From positions 4,841,001 to 4,905,000 of the forward strand of contig NZ_JAKRKC020000001.1 of the NCBI RefSeq assembly GCF_022664455.2: 64,000 nt of DNA, given 5' to 3'. This document shows, one piece after another, positions 56,247 through 64,000 of the stretch (its first letter is position 1; the number at the start of each line of letters is the position of its first letter). Position numbers and translations under genes: made by a program. A model generated the notes under the pieces. It was not told the DNA's origin. It saw only the letters and a program-made list of their open reading frames with translations, and made no database searches. Source of the DNA: Actinomadura luzonensis. Its GTDB lineage: Bacteria; Actinomycetota; Actinomycetes; Streptosporangiales; Streptosporangiaceae.

Positions 56247-57995
56247 TCAGTCCTTGCGCGGCGGGGCGTCGACGCCCGCCTCCTTGCGCTGGTCGGCGGT
56301 GATGGGGGTGGGCGCGCCGGTCAGCGGGTCGAAGCCGGAGGCCGTCTTCGGGAAGGCGATGACGTCGCGGATGGAGTCGCCGCCCGACAGCAGCATGCAG
56401 ATGCGGTCCCAGCCGTAGGCGATGCCGCCGTGCGGCGGCGGGCCGTACTTGAACGCCTCCAGCAGGAAGCCGAACTTGCTCTCGGCCTCCTCCTTGGAGA
56501 TGCCGAGCACGTCGAAGACGCGCTGCTGCATCTCGGCCCGGTGGATACGGATCGAGCCGCCGCCGATCTCCATGCCGTTGCAGACCATGTCGTAGGCGTA
56601 GGCCAGCGCCTCGCCCGGGTGGTCCTGGAAGTTGTCGGCCCACTCCGGCTTGGGGCCGGTGAACGGGTGGTGCACGGCCGTCCAGCCGCCCTCGCCGCCG
56701 GATTCGTCGGACACGGGCTCGAACATGGGGGCGTCGACCACCCACAGGAACGACCACTGCGACTCGTCGATGAGGCCGCAGCGGCGGCCGATCTCCAGCC
56801 GGGCCGCGCCGAGCAGGTCGCGCGAGGCGTTCCTGGCGCCGGCCGCGAAGAAGATCGCGTCACCGGGGGCGGCGCCGACCTCGGCGGCCAGGCCGGACAG
56901 CTCCTGCTCCGACAGGTTCTTGGCGACCGGGCCGCCGAGCGTGCCGTCCTCCTGCACCAGCACGTAGGCCAGGCCCTTGGCGCCGCGCGAGCGGGCCCAC
57001 TCCTGCCAGCCGTCGAGCTCCTTGCGGGTCTGCGAGGCGCCGCCCGGCATGACGACCGCGCCGACGTAGTCGGCCTGGAAGACGCGGAAGGAGGTGGCCG
57101 AGAAGTAGCCGGTCATCTCCACCAGCTCCTGGCCGAAGCGCAGGTCCGGCTTGTCGGAGCCGTAGCGGGCCATGGCCTCGGCGTACGTCATGCGCGGCAG
57201 CGGCGTGGGCAGCTCGTAGCCGGCGATCTCCCGCCACAGCCGGCCGATCAGCGTCTCGCCGACCGCGATGACGTCCTCCTGGTCGACGAAGGACATCTCG
57301 ACGTCGATCTGGGTGAACTCCGGCTGCCGGTCGGCCCGCAGGTCCTCGTCGCGGTAGCACTTGGCGAGCTGGTAGTAGCGCTCGAGCCCGGCCACCTGGA
57401 GGAGCTGCTTGAACAGCTGCGGCGACTGCGGCAGGGCGTACCAGTTGCCGGGCTGCAGGCGCACCGGCACCAGGAAGTCGCGGGCGCCCTCGGGCGTGGA
57501 GCGGGTCAGCGTGGGCGTCTCGACGTAGACGAAGCCGAGCTCGCTCATGACCTCGTTGGCGAGGTAGGTGGCCTTGGAGCGCACCCGCATGGCGTTGGCC
57601 ACCCGCTCGCGGCGGATGTCGAGGTAGCGGTACTTCAGCCGCGCCTCCTCCGACACCCCCACGTTGCCCTCGATCGGGAACGGCAGCGGCGCCGACTCGC
57701 TCAGCACCTCGACGGCGTCGGCGACGACCTCGATCCTCCCGGTGGGCAGCTCGGGGTTCTCGTTGCCCTCCGGGCGCAGGCGCACCTCGCCGACGACCTT
57801 CACGCAGTACTCGGCGCGCAGGTCGTGGGCGTGGTCCTCCTCGCGGAAGACCACCTGCGCCGAGCCGGAGGCGTCACGCAGGTCGATGAAGACCACGCCG
57901 CCATGGTCGCGGCGGCGGGCCACCCAGCCCGCGAGCGTCACCTTCTGCCCGGCGTGCTCCTCGCGGAGCGACCCGGCCGTATGCGTGCGGATCAC
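56247..57995 (-). CDS. aspS: Aspartate--tRNA ligase
   Basis: A 582-residue class IIb synthetase. The N-terminal OB anticodon-binding domain ([20 protein letters not shown]), motif 2 ([20 protein letters not shown]), the bacterial GAD insertion (about 290-410) and motif 3 ([13 protein letters not shown]) are in order. It starts at GTG 57995, overlapping the hisS stop by 4 bases. Whether it also charges tRNA-Asn cannot be decided from sequence alone. Confidence 0.97.
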   Translation of the reverse strand: MIRTHTAGSLREEHAGQKVTLAGWVARRRDHGGVVFIDLRDASGSAQVVFREEDHAHDLRAEYCVKVVGEVRLRPEGNENPELPTGRIEVVADAVEVLSESAPLPFPIEGNVGVSEEARLKYRYLDIRRERVANAMRVRSKATYLANEVMSELGFVYVETPTLTRSTPEGARDFLVPVRLQPGNWYALPQSPQLFKQLLQVAGLERYYQLAKCYRDEDLRADRQPEFTQIDVEMSFVDQEDVIAVGETLIGRLWREIAGYELPTPLPRMTYAEAMARYGSDKPDLRFGQELVEMTGYFSATSFRVFQADYVGAVVMPGGASQTRKELDGWQEWARSRGAKGLAYVLVQEDGTLGGPVAKNLSEQELSGLAAEVGAAPGDAIFFAAGARNASRDLLGAARLEIGRRCGLIDESQWSFLWVVDAPMFEPVSDESGGEGGWTAVHHPFTGPKPEWADNFQDHPGEALAYAYDMVCNGMEIGGGSIRIHRAEMQQRVFDVLGISKEEAESKFGFLLEAFKYGPPPHGGIAYGWDRICMLLSGGDSIRDVIAFPKTASGFDPLTGAPTPITADQRKEAGVDAPPRKD

Positions 57996-59248
57996 TGCAA
58001 CTTCCCCTTCAAGACGTCCACGACCTGGGCCAGCGGCACCTCGGTCTGGTCTGCTGTGGTCAGGTCCTTCACCTGCACGGCCCGGGCCGCGAGGTCGCGC
58101 TCGCCCAGGATCAGCGCGAAGCGGGCGCCGGAACGGCCGGCCCCCTTCATCGCGCCCTTGAGCCCCTTGCCGCCGAAGGCCATGTCGGCGGCGACGCCCG
58201 CCGCGCGCAGCTCGCTCACGAGAGCGAACATGGCGCGCGCCGCTTCGTCGCCCAGCGCCACACCGTACACCTCGCAGCGGGCGGGGGTGGCGAGCTCGAT
58301 GCCCTCGCGCTCCAGGGCGATGACGGTGCGGTCGAGGCCGAGGCCGAAGCCGATGCCGGGCAGCGGCGGGCCGCCGATGGCCTCCGACAGGCCGTCGTAG
58401 CGGCCGCCGCCGCCGATGCCGGACTGGGCGCCGAGCAGCGGGTGGTCGAACTCGAACGTGGTGCGCGTGTAGTAGTCGAGGCCGCGCACCAGCCGCGGGG
58501 AGTCCTCCCACGGGATGCCGAGGTCGGCCAGGAGCTGCTTGACCCGGTCGTGGTAGGACTTGCACTCGGCGCACAGGTGGTCGCCGATCAGCGGCGCGCC
58601 CTCGAGCTGCCGCACCACCTCGGGCCGCTTGTCGTCGAGCACCCGCAGCGGGTTGATCTCGATGCGGGCTCGGGTGGCCTCGTCGAGGTCGAGCGCGCGC
58701 AGGAACTCCTGCAGCCGGGCGCGGTAGAGCGGGCGGCACTCGCGGCAGCCGAGCGAGTTGAGCAGCAGGCGCACGCGGGTGAGGCCGAGCGCGGAGTACC
58801 ACTGCCAGGCCAGCGCGATGGTCTCGGCGTCGACGGCGGGGTCCTCGCTGCCGATCGCCTCCAGGTCGAGCTGGTAGAACTGGCGGTAGCGGCCCTCCTG
58901 CGGTGCCTCGGCGCGGAAGACCGGCCCGTCGGTCCACACCTTCACCGGGAGCTGGCCGCGGTGCAGGCCGTACTCCAGGACCGCGCGCAGCACGCCGGCG
59001 GTGAACTCCGGGCGCAGCGTCAGCGAACGGCCGCCGCGGTCGGTGAAGGTGTACATCTCCTTGCTGACGACGTCGGTGGACTCGCCGACGCCGCGGGCGA
59101 ACAACTGGGTGTCCTCGAAGACCGCGGTCTCCAGGTAGGAGTAGCCCGCGCGCCTGGCCGTCTCCGCGAACGCGGCGCGGATCGCGTAGAAGACGGACGC
59201 CTGCGGCGGGACGTACTCCTTGACGCCCTTCGGTGCTTGGAAGCTCAT
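57992..59248 (-). CDS. hisS: Histidine--tRNA ligase
   Basis: A 418-residue class II synthetase. Near the N-terminus are GVKEYVPP and [20 protein letters not shown]; motif 2 is [19 protein letters not shown], and the histidine-specific [15 protein letters not shown] and GGGGRYDGL segments follow, then the anticodon-binding domain. It overlaps aspS by 4 bases and the MBL hydrolase gene by one, forming an MBL-hisS-aspS operon. Confidence 0.97.
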   Translation of the reverse strand: MSFQAPKGVKEYVPPQASVFYAIRAAFAETARRAGYSYLETAVFEDTQLFARGVGESTDVVSKEMYTFTDRGGRSLTLRPEFTAGVLRAVLEYGLHRGQLPVKVWTDGPVFRAEAPQEGRYRQFYQLDLEAIGSEDPAVDAETIALAWQWYSALGLTRVRLLLNSLGCRECRPLYRARLQEFLRALDLDEATRARIEINPLRVLDDKRPEVVRQLEGAPLIGDHLCAECKSYHDRVKQLLADLGIPWEDSPRLVRGLDYYTRTTFEFDHPLLGAQSGIGGGGRYDGLSEAIGGPPLPGIGFGLGLDRTVIALEREGIELATPARCEVYGVALGDEAARAMFALVSELRAAGVAADMAFGGKGLKGAMKGAGRSGARFALILGERDLAARAVQVKDLTTADQTEVPLAQVVDVLKGKLQ

Positions 59249-59928
59249 TAGATCCCTCGTGTGGGACCGGCGTGCGGCGCTGCTTCCTTCAGGTACGGGT
59301 TGGTCACGCGCTCGCGGCCGATCGTGGTCTGTGGTCCGTGGCCCGGCAACACGACCGTATCGTCAGGCAGCGGCAGGCACTTGGTAGCCAGACTGCGCAG
59401 GAGGGTCGGGTAGTCGCCGCCGGGGAGGTCGCTGCGGCCGATGGAGCCGGCGAACAGCAGGTCGCCGGAGAACATGACCTGCTCGCCGGGCAGCCGGAAG
59501 CTCACCGACCCCCTGGTATGGCCGGGCGTGTGGTCCACGACGAGCTCCAGGCCGGCCAGCTCCAGCAGGGCGCCGTCGGTCAGCTCGCGCACGTCGCCGG
59601 GCTCGGTGAGGGTGATGCCGCCGAACAGCGAGGCGCTGTCGGCGGACCAGCCGGCGGCCGGGTCGCTCAGCAGGTGGCGGTCCTCGGGGTGGATCCAGGC
59701 GGGCACGTCGCGCGCGCCGCAGACCGGGGCGACGGACCAGACGTGGTCGAGGTGGCCGTGGGTGAGCACGACGGCGACCGGCTTGAGCCGGTGCTCGCGC
59801 AGCAGGTCGTCGACGCCCTGGACGGCTTCCTGGCCCGGGTCGACGATCACGCACTCCTCGCCGGCCGCGGGCGCGACGACGTAACAATTGGTCTGGAAGG
59901 CCCCTGCGGGGAAGCCGGCGATGAGCAT
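59248..59928 (-). CDS. Metallo-beta-lactamase-fold hydrolase (glyoxalase II-like)
   Basis: A 226-residue cytoplasmic MBL-fold enzyme. Metal-binding motifs are THGHLDH (about 65-71), [16 protein letters not shown] and the final LPGHGPQT. The N-terminal FQTNCYVV and short length match glyoxalase II-like hydrolases commonly encoded next to hisS. The substrate, possibly a thioester of mycothiol or another thiol, is inferred only. Its stop overlaps the hisS start (TAATG). Confidence 0.9.
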   Translation of the reverse strand: MLIAGFPAGAFQTNCYVVAPAAGEECVIVDPGQEAVQGVDDLLREHRLKPVAVVLTHGHLDHVWSVAPVCGARDVPAWIHPEDRHLLSDPAAGWSADSASLFGGITLTEPGDVRELTDGALLELAGLELVVDHTPGHTRGSVSFRLPGEQVMFSGDLLFAGSIGRSDLPGGDYPTLLRSLATKCLPLPDDTVVLPGHGPQTTIGRERVTNPYLKEAAPHAGPTRGI

Positions 59929-60066
59929 CTGCCTCAGGTGATCTCGTCGAAAAGCCAATGGGAATGTAACCGAAGGGTACCGGTGCGGGTCGCCGGGCTG
60001 CGAATCATTACCCGTTGGCCGATACGATTCGCCCACCTTGGTTGATTGACTATGGGAGGCAAAGCG

Positions 60067-60936
60067 GTGGCCACGGGGAAGGACCGGCAGAAGCAGCTGG
60101 CACGCGAGCACTACGAGCGGCAGATGCAGCGCCGCATCGAACGCGAGCAGAAGGCCAAGCGCACGGCGATCATCGGCTCCACCGTGGGCGTGGTGATCGT
60201 GGTCGGCGGAATCGTGGCCGCGGTCGCGCTCCTCGGCGGCGAGGACACGGGCACGGAGGCCGCGGCCTCGCCGACGGCCTCGGCCGCCGAGACGGCCTCG
60301 GCCTCGGCCAGCACGGGGCCGAAGCCGTACAACGCGGCGACGGGCACCTGCGACTACGTCAAGGACGCCAGCGGCGGCCAGGTCAAGGACGTCGGCATGC
60401 CGCCGGCGAAGGTGAAGACCACGCCCGCCAAGAAGACGATGACGATGAAGACCAACCTGGGCGACATCGTGGTCGAGCTCGACAACGCCAAGGCTCCCTG
60501 CACCACCAACTCCCTGGAGTTCCTGGCGAAGAAGAAGTACTACGACGGCAGCAAGTGCCACCGCCTGGGCAGCGCCAAGTTCCCGATGCTGCAGTGCGGC
60601 GACCCGACGGCCAAGGCCGACGGCAAGAGCCAGGACGGCTCGGGCGGCCCCGGCTACGTGATGGCCGAGGAGAACCTCCAGGGCGCCAAGTACACCCGCG
60701 GCGTCATGGCGATGGCCAAGACCTCCGCGCCGGGCAGCACCGGGAGCCAGTTCTTCCTGGTGTACGGCGACATCGGGCTCACCCCGGACTACACGCCGGT
60801 GGGTACGATCACGAAGGGGCTCGACATCCTGGACAAGGTGAACAAAGCAGGCGTCATCGCCGACATGGGCGACGGGACGGGCGCTCCCAAGGAAACCGTG
60901 GAAATCAAAGACGTGACAATCGCCGGCAAGAGCTGA
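60067..60936 (+). CDS. Membrane-anchored peptidyl-prolyl isomerase, cyclophilin type (paralogue 2)
   Basis: A 289-residue cyclophilin with the same design as the one at 55286: basic cytoplasmic N-terminus (KQLAREHYERQMQRRIEREQ), transmembrane helix (about 38-58), Ala/Ser/Thr-rich linker and isomerase domain (about 110-289) with DGSKCHRLGSAKFPMLQCGD and GSQFFLVYG. I chose GTG 60067, with GGGAGG 7 bases upstream; the ATG at 60052 would put that site inside the gene. The DUF349 gene follows 62 bases later. Confidence 0.9.
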   Translation: MATGKDRQKQLAREHYERQMQRRIEREQKAKRTAIIGSTVGVVIVVGGIVAAVALLGGEDTGTEAAASPTASAAETASASASTGPKPYNAATGTCDYVKDASGGQVKDVGMPPAKVKTTPAKKTMTMKTNLGDIVVELDNAKAPCTTNSLEFLAKKKYYDGSKCHRLGSAKFPMLQCGDPTAKADGKSQDGSGGPGYVMAEENLQGAKYTRGVMAMAKTSAPGSTGSQFFLVYGDIGLTPDYTPVGTITKGLDILDKVNKAGVIADMGDGTGAPKETVEIKDVTIAGKS

Positions 60937-60998
60937 CGTAATACAAACTAGGGACGAAGTAGTCCCGAAGGGTCTGATGGAGAGTGCGGGAGGACACG

Positions 60999-62228
60999 GT
61001 GAGCACCGACCCGTGGGGCCGGGTAGACGACGACGGCACCGTCTACGTGCGTACGGCTGAGGGAGAACGGGCCGTCGGCTCCTGGCAGGCCGGTGAACCC
61101 GAAGAGGCACTGGCCTACTTCCATCGCAAGTACGACGAGCTGGCGGGCCAGGTTCAGCTGCTCGAGCAGCGGGTGCGGGGCACCGACCTGGCTCCGGCGC
61201 AGGCCGAGGCCAGCATCGTCAAGCTGCGCGAGGCCGTCGCCGACGCCCACGCCATCGGCGACCTCCAGGCGCTGACCGCGCGCCTGGACGGCCTGACCGA
61301 GCTGGTGGCCCAGCGCCGCGAGGAGGTCAAGGCGGCCCGCGAGCAGGCGCGCGCCGAGGCCAGGGCGGTCAAGGAGCGCATCGTCGCCGAGGCCGAGCGC
61401 ATCGCGGAGGAGACCACCCACTGGAAGTCCGGCGGCGAGCGGCTGCGCCAGCTCGTCGAGGAGTGGAAGGCCGCCGACCGCATCGACCGGGTCACCGAGG
61501 CCGCCCTGTGGAAGCGGCTCTCGGCCGCCCGCACCGCCTTCGCCAAGCGGCGCAAGCAGTACTTCGCCGGGCTGGACGAGCAGCGCGAGGGCATCCGCGC
61601 GGCCAAGGAGCGCATCGTCGCCGAGGCCGAGGCGCTGGCCGACTCCACCGACTGGGGGCCGACCGCCGCCGTCTACCGCGAGCTGATGCAGCAGTGGAAG
61701 AGCGCCGGCCGGGCCTCGCGCGAGGCCGAGGACGAGCTGTGGGGCCGCTTCAAGGCCGCCCAGGACCAGTTCTTCCAGGCCCGCTCGGCCGTCTTCGCCG
61801 AGCGCGACGCCTCGCTGGCCGCCAACGCGCAGGTCAAGGAGGAGCTGCTGGCCGAGGCCGAGAAGATCCTGCCGGTCACCGACGCGCGTACGGCGCGCGG
61901 CGCCCTGCGGCACCTCCTGGAGCGGTGGGAGGCCGCCGGACCGGTGCCGCGCGAGCAGCGCGACCGCCTGGAGGGCGGGCTGCGCCGGGTGGACGAGGCC
62001 GTGCGCAAGGCCGAGGAAGCCGAGTGGAAGCGCTCCAACCCCGAGGCCAGGGCGCGCGCCCAGAGCACCGTCGACCAGCTCCGCACCTCCATCGACCAGC
62101 TGGAGAAGCGGCTGTCCAAGGCGCAGGCGGCCGGCCGCGCCAAGGACGTCAAGGAGGCCGAGGAGGCCCTGATCGCCCGCCGTTCCTGGCTGGAGGAGGC
62201 CGAGCGCACGCTCGCCGAGTTCAGCTAG
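60999..62228 (+). CDS. DUF349 domain coiled-coil protein
   Basis: A 409-residue, highly charged, mostly helical cytoplasmic protein with four or so DUF349 repeats, each around a conserved W (HWKSGGERLRQLVEEWKAAD, LMQQWKSAGRASREAEDELW and similar). The family occurs next to relA in actinobacteria and is linked to RNA or ribosome-related stress in a few reports; a role here is unproven. I chose GTG 60999 because GGGAGG lies 5 bases upstream. Confidence 0.88.
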   Translation: MSTDPWGRVDDDGTVYVRTAEGERAVGSWQAGEPEEALAYFHRKYDELAGQVQLLEQRVRGTDLAPAQAEASIVKLREAVADAHAIGDLQALTARLDGLTELVAQRREEVKAAREQARAEARAVKERIVAEAERIAEETTHWKSGGERLRQLVEEWKAADRIDRVTEAALWKRLSAARTAFAKRRKQYFAGLDEQREGIRAAKERIVAEAEALADSTDWGPTAAVYRELMQQWKSAGRASREAEDELWGRFKAAQDQFFQARSAVFAERDASLAANAQVKEELLAEAEKILPVTDARTARGALRHLLERWEAAGPVPREQRDRLEGGLRRVDEAVRKAEEAEWKRSNPEARARAQSTVDQLRTSIDQLEKRLSKAQAAGRAKDVKEAEEALIARRSWLEEAERTLAEFS

Positions 62229-62272
62229 GCGGCCGTTCCGGCACCTCGCATCCCGCTCCGGCACTCTGCATT

Positions 62273-62298
62273 CCGCCCGATCACGGGGAATCGGGCGG
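62273..62298 (+). terminator. Terminator-like hairpin after the DUF349 gene
   Basis: Perfect 9-bp arms CCGCCCGAT and ATCGGGCGG enclose an 8-base loop, 45 bases after the stop. Just before it is an imperfect direct repeat of about 20 bp (CCGGCACCTCGCATCCCG and CCGGCACTCTGCATTCCG). Confidence 0.6.
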
Positions 62299-62331
62299 CA
62301 CGCGGCGGGGTGCGCGATCTAGGCTGGCCGC

Positions 62332-63423
62332 ATGGATCCGGTCAGCGTCGCACGCGCGCTCGTCGAGGAGATGTTCCCGGGGGCCCTGTACGCCTACGTC
62401 GGCGGCAGCGCGCTCACCGAGCGCCGCACCAGCACCTCCGACCTCGACGTCGTCGTGGTGCTCGACGGCCTGCCGCGACCCTACCGCGAGTCGCTGCGGT
62501 GGCGGGGCTGGCCGGTGGAGCTGTTCGTGCACAGCGAGACGAGCCTGCGCGCCTACCTGGAACACGACTTCGACCGGCGGCAGCCGAGCCTGGCCCGCAT
62601 GTGCGCCGAGGGCGCGGTGCTGGCCGACCGCACCGGCGGCCGGGCCAGCGACCTGCAGGCGGCGCTGGGCGAGCGGCTGGCGGCCGGGCCGGGCGGGCTG
62701 AGCGACGGCGAGACCGAGCGGGCCCGCTACGGGCTGTCCGACCTGCTGGACGACCTGGCCGGCGCGGGCGACCCCGGCGAGCGGGCGTTCATCTCCTGGC
62801 AGGTGGTGCAGGACACCGCGCGGCTGGCGCTGGGCTTCGGGCGGCGCTGGCAGGGCAGCGGCAAGTGGCTGCTGCGCGAGCTGCGCGCGCACGATCCCGA
62901 CCTGGCCGAGCGGCTGCTGGCCGCCCGCGACGACCCCGCCGCCCTGACCGGCGTCGCCACGGACGTCCTGGAGCGGGCGGGAGGACGCCTGTGGGAGGGC
63001 TACCGGGTCGAGGGCGACCCCTTCCACCGGCCGCTGCGCCACGTGCCCGCAGGGGCGCTCTCGGGCGACACGGCGCAGAGCGGCGGCATGCGCAGGCTGG
63101 CGGCGATCAGCGGCGCGAGCGCCGGCTCCGAGCGGCTGTGGATGGGCCAGACGCACGTGGCCCCGGCCACCCGCTCCGCCGACCACCACCACGGGGCCTC
63201 CGAGACCGCGATCTACGTGGTCAGCGGCACGCCGTCGTTCGTCTTCCTGCGCGACGGCGCGGAGGTGCGCCTGTCCGCCTCGCCCGGCGACTACGTCTTC
63301 GTGCCGCCGTACGTGCCGCACCGCGAGGAGAACCCCGACCCCGAGCGGGAGGCCGTGGTCGTCATCGCGCGCAGCACGCAGGAGGCCGTCGTGGTCAACC
63401 TGCCCGACCTGCGGCCCCGCTAG
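62332..63423 (+). CDS. Nucleotidyltransferase-cupin fusion protein
   Basis: A 363-residue protein with two unrelated halves. Residues 1 to about 235 form a Pol-beta-type nucleotidyltransferase: VGGSALTERRTSTSDLDVVV gives the GS...DxD motif, and a helical region follows. Residues about 245-363 form a cupin with the metal-binding cluster ADHHHGASETAIYVV and PPYVPHREENP. In related organisms these normally occur as separate proteins. The junction (FHRPLRHVPAGALSGD) looks like the end of one gene read directly into the start of the other, with no frameshift. Function unknown. It is convergent with relA. Confidence 0.8.
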   Translation: MDPVSVARALVEEMFPGALYAYVGGSALTERRTSTSDLDVVVVLDGLPRPYRESLRWRGWPVELFVHSETSLRAYLEHDFDRRQPSLARMCAEGAVLADRTGGRASDLQAALGERLAAGPGGLSDGETERARYGLSDLLDDLAGAGDPGERAFISWQVVQDTARLALGFGRRWQGSGKWLLRELRAHDPDLAERLLAARDDPAALTGVATDVLERAGGRLWEGYRVEGDPFHRPLRHVPAGALSGDTAQSGGMRRLAAISGASAGSERLWMGQTHVAPATRSADHHHGASETAIYVVSGTPSFVFLRDGAEVRLSASPGDYVFVPPYVPHREENPDPEREAVVVIARSTQEAVVVNLPDLRPR

Positions 63424-63441
63424 GGGCCCCGCGGAGGCGGC

Positions 63442-64000
63442 TCAGCCGCCGGCGCCGCTCACCCGGTAGACGTCGAAGACGCCCTGGATGCTGCGCACCG
63501 CCTTGAGCACGTGCCCCAGGTGCTTGGGGTCGCCCATCTCGAAGGTGAACTTGCTGATCGCCACCCGGTCGCGCGAGGTCGTGACCGAGGCGCTGAGGAT
63601 GTTGACGTGCTGGTCGGACAGCGTGCGCGTGACGTCGGACAGCAGCCGCGGCCGGTCCAGCGCCTCGACCTGGATGGCCACCAGGAACACGCTGTCGTCG
63701 CCCGGCGACCAGCTCACGTCGACCAGCCGGTCGGGCTGCGACTTGAGCTGCTGGACGTTGGTGCAGTCGGAGCGGTGCACGGACACGCCGTGGCCGCGGG
63801 TGACGAAGCCGACGATGTCGTCGCCCGGCACCGGCGTGCAGCACTTCGACAGGCGCACCCACACGTCGGCGTCGCCCGCCACGACCACGCCGGCGCCGCC
63901 CCCGCCCCGGGGACGGCCGCGCAGCCGGGTGGGCAGCGAGGTCTCGGCGATGTCCTCCTCGGCGCTGTCGACGCCGCCGATCGAGGCCACCAGCTTCTGC
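63442..64000 (-). CDS. relA: RelA/SpoT-family (p)ppGpp synthetase/hydrolase, C-terminal part (cut by window edge)
   Basis: The last 186 residues are visible; the catalytic hydrolase, synthetase and TGS domains lie beyond the right edge. The visible part has the conserved-cysteine (zinc-finger) region [20 protein letters not shown] with [10 protein letters not shown], and the C-terminal ACT domain ([13 protein letters not shown] strand, then [15 protein letters not shown]). The C-terminal domains of long RSH enzymes bind the ribosome and regulate the balance of synthesis and hydrolysis. The position beside the cyclophilin and hisS fits relA of actinobacteria. Confidence 0.93.
   Translation of the reverse strand, partial: QKLVASIGGVDSAEEDIAETSLPTRLRGRPRGGGGAGVVVAGDADVWVRLSKCCTPVPGDDIVGFVTRGHGVSVHRSDCTNVQQLKSQPDRLVDVSWSPGDDSVFLVAIQVEALDRPRLLSDVTRTLSDQHVNILSASVTTSRDRVAISKFTFEMGDPKHLGHVLKAVRSIQGVFDVYRVSGAGG

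Noticed and set aside
57996-58937. N-terminal extension of aspS across hisS
   Set aside because: The extension is hisS read in another frame. The GTG at 57995 overlapping the hisS stop gives the normal AspRS length.

Overview
This is a chromosomal segment of a high-G+C actinobacterium. Codons are strongly GC-ending and GTG starts are frequent. Several gene orders are typical of mycelial actinomycetes: infC-rpmI-rplT-trmH-kinase-pheS-pheT, alaS-ruvX-mltG-aroE, and relA next to PPIase, hisS and aspS. A member of the Streptosporangiales (Nonomuraea-like) is my best guess, but this rests on memory of gene order and not on a search. I see no rRNA or tRNA gene, CRISPR array, insertion sequence or prophage.

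Region 1 (1-6463) is an L-rhamnose catabolic regulon. rhaEW (cut by the window edge), rhaI, rhaM and a GH42 beta-galactosidase lie on the minus strand; a LacI-family repressor and rhaB lie on the plus strand. Five copies of a 13-bp element (consensus RNAACGTTTTAAT) sit in front of rhaM, the galactosidase and the repressor, giving a self-contained regulatory circuit. Region 2 (6545-10510) is accessory: a tiny membrane peptide, a NUDIX-like protein, a PGRP-type amidase, a Tat-exported sulfatase and a sulfotransferase.

Region 3 (10576-19626) is a muropeptide/MurNAc recycling operon. A divergent RpiR/MurR-type regulator faces a tightly coupled seven-gene operon: a peptide-type ABC importer (lipoprotein, two permeases, fused ATPase) interleaved with murQ, anmK and a serine hydrolase. 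It resembles the Bacillus subtilis murQ cluster in content but has an ABC importer instead of the PTS permease. Region 4 (19647-24801) has an orphan Sensor-domain membrane protein, then a coupled pair: a probable winged-helix protein and a 1222-residue protein with two unrelated P-loop ATPase modules (AAA-like and HerA/FtsK-like) joined by a long repetitive linker. This pair is the best candidate here for an undescribed system.

Region 5 (24811-37271) is mixed accessory and secretory: a large S8 protease, an alpha/beta hydrolase, a VOC protein, a GH10-FN3-CBM2 xylanase with palindromic operator-like sites, an acyl-CoA synthetase behind a TetR-type palindrome, small membrane and NTF2-like proteins, an MFS exporter and a Uma2 protein. 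Region 6 (37309-55117) is almost wholly minus strand and housekeeping: pheT, pheS, an orphan histidine kinase, trmH, rplT, rpmI, infC (with a probable ATC start and a structured leader), aroE, two tandem mltG paralogues, ruvX, alaS, two small envelope-type proteins, rarA and a DUF2231 protein. Region 7 (55286-64000) holds two paralogous membrane-anchored cyclophilins flanking aspS, hisS and an MBL hydrolase, then a DUF349 protein, a nucleotidyltransferase-cupin fusion and the 3' end of relA.
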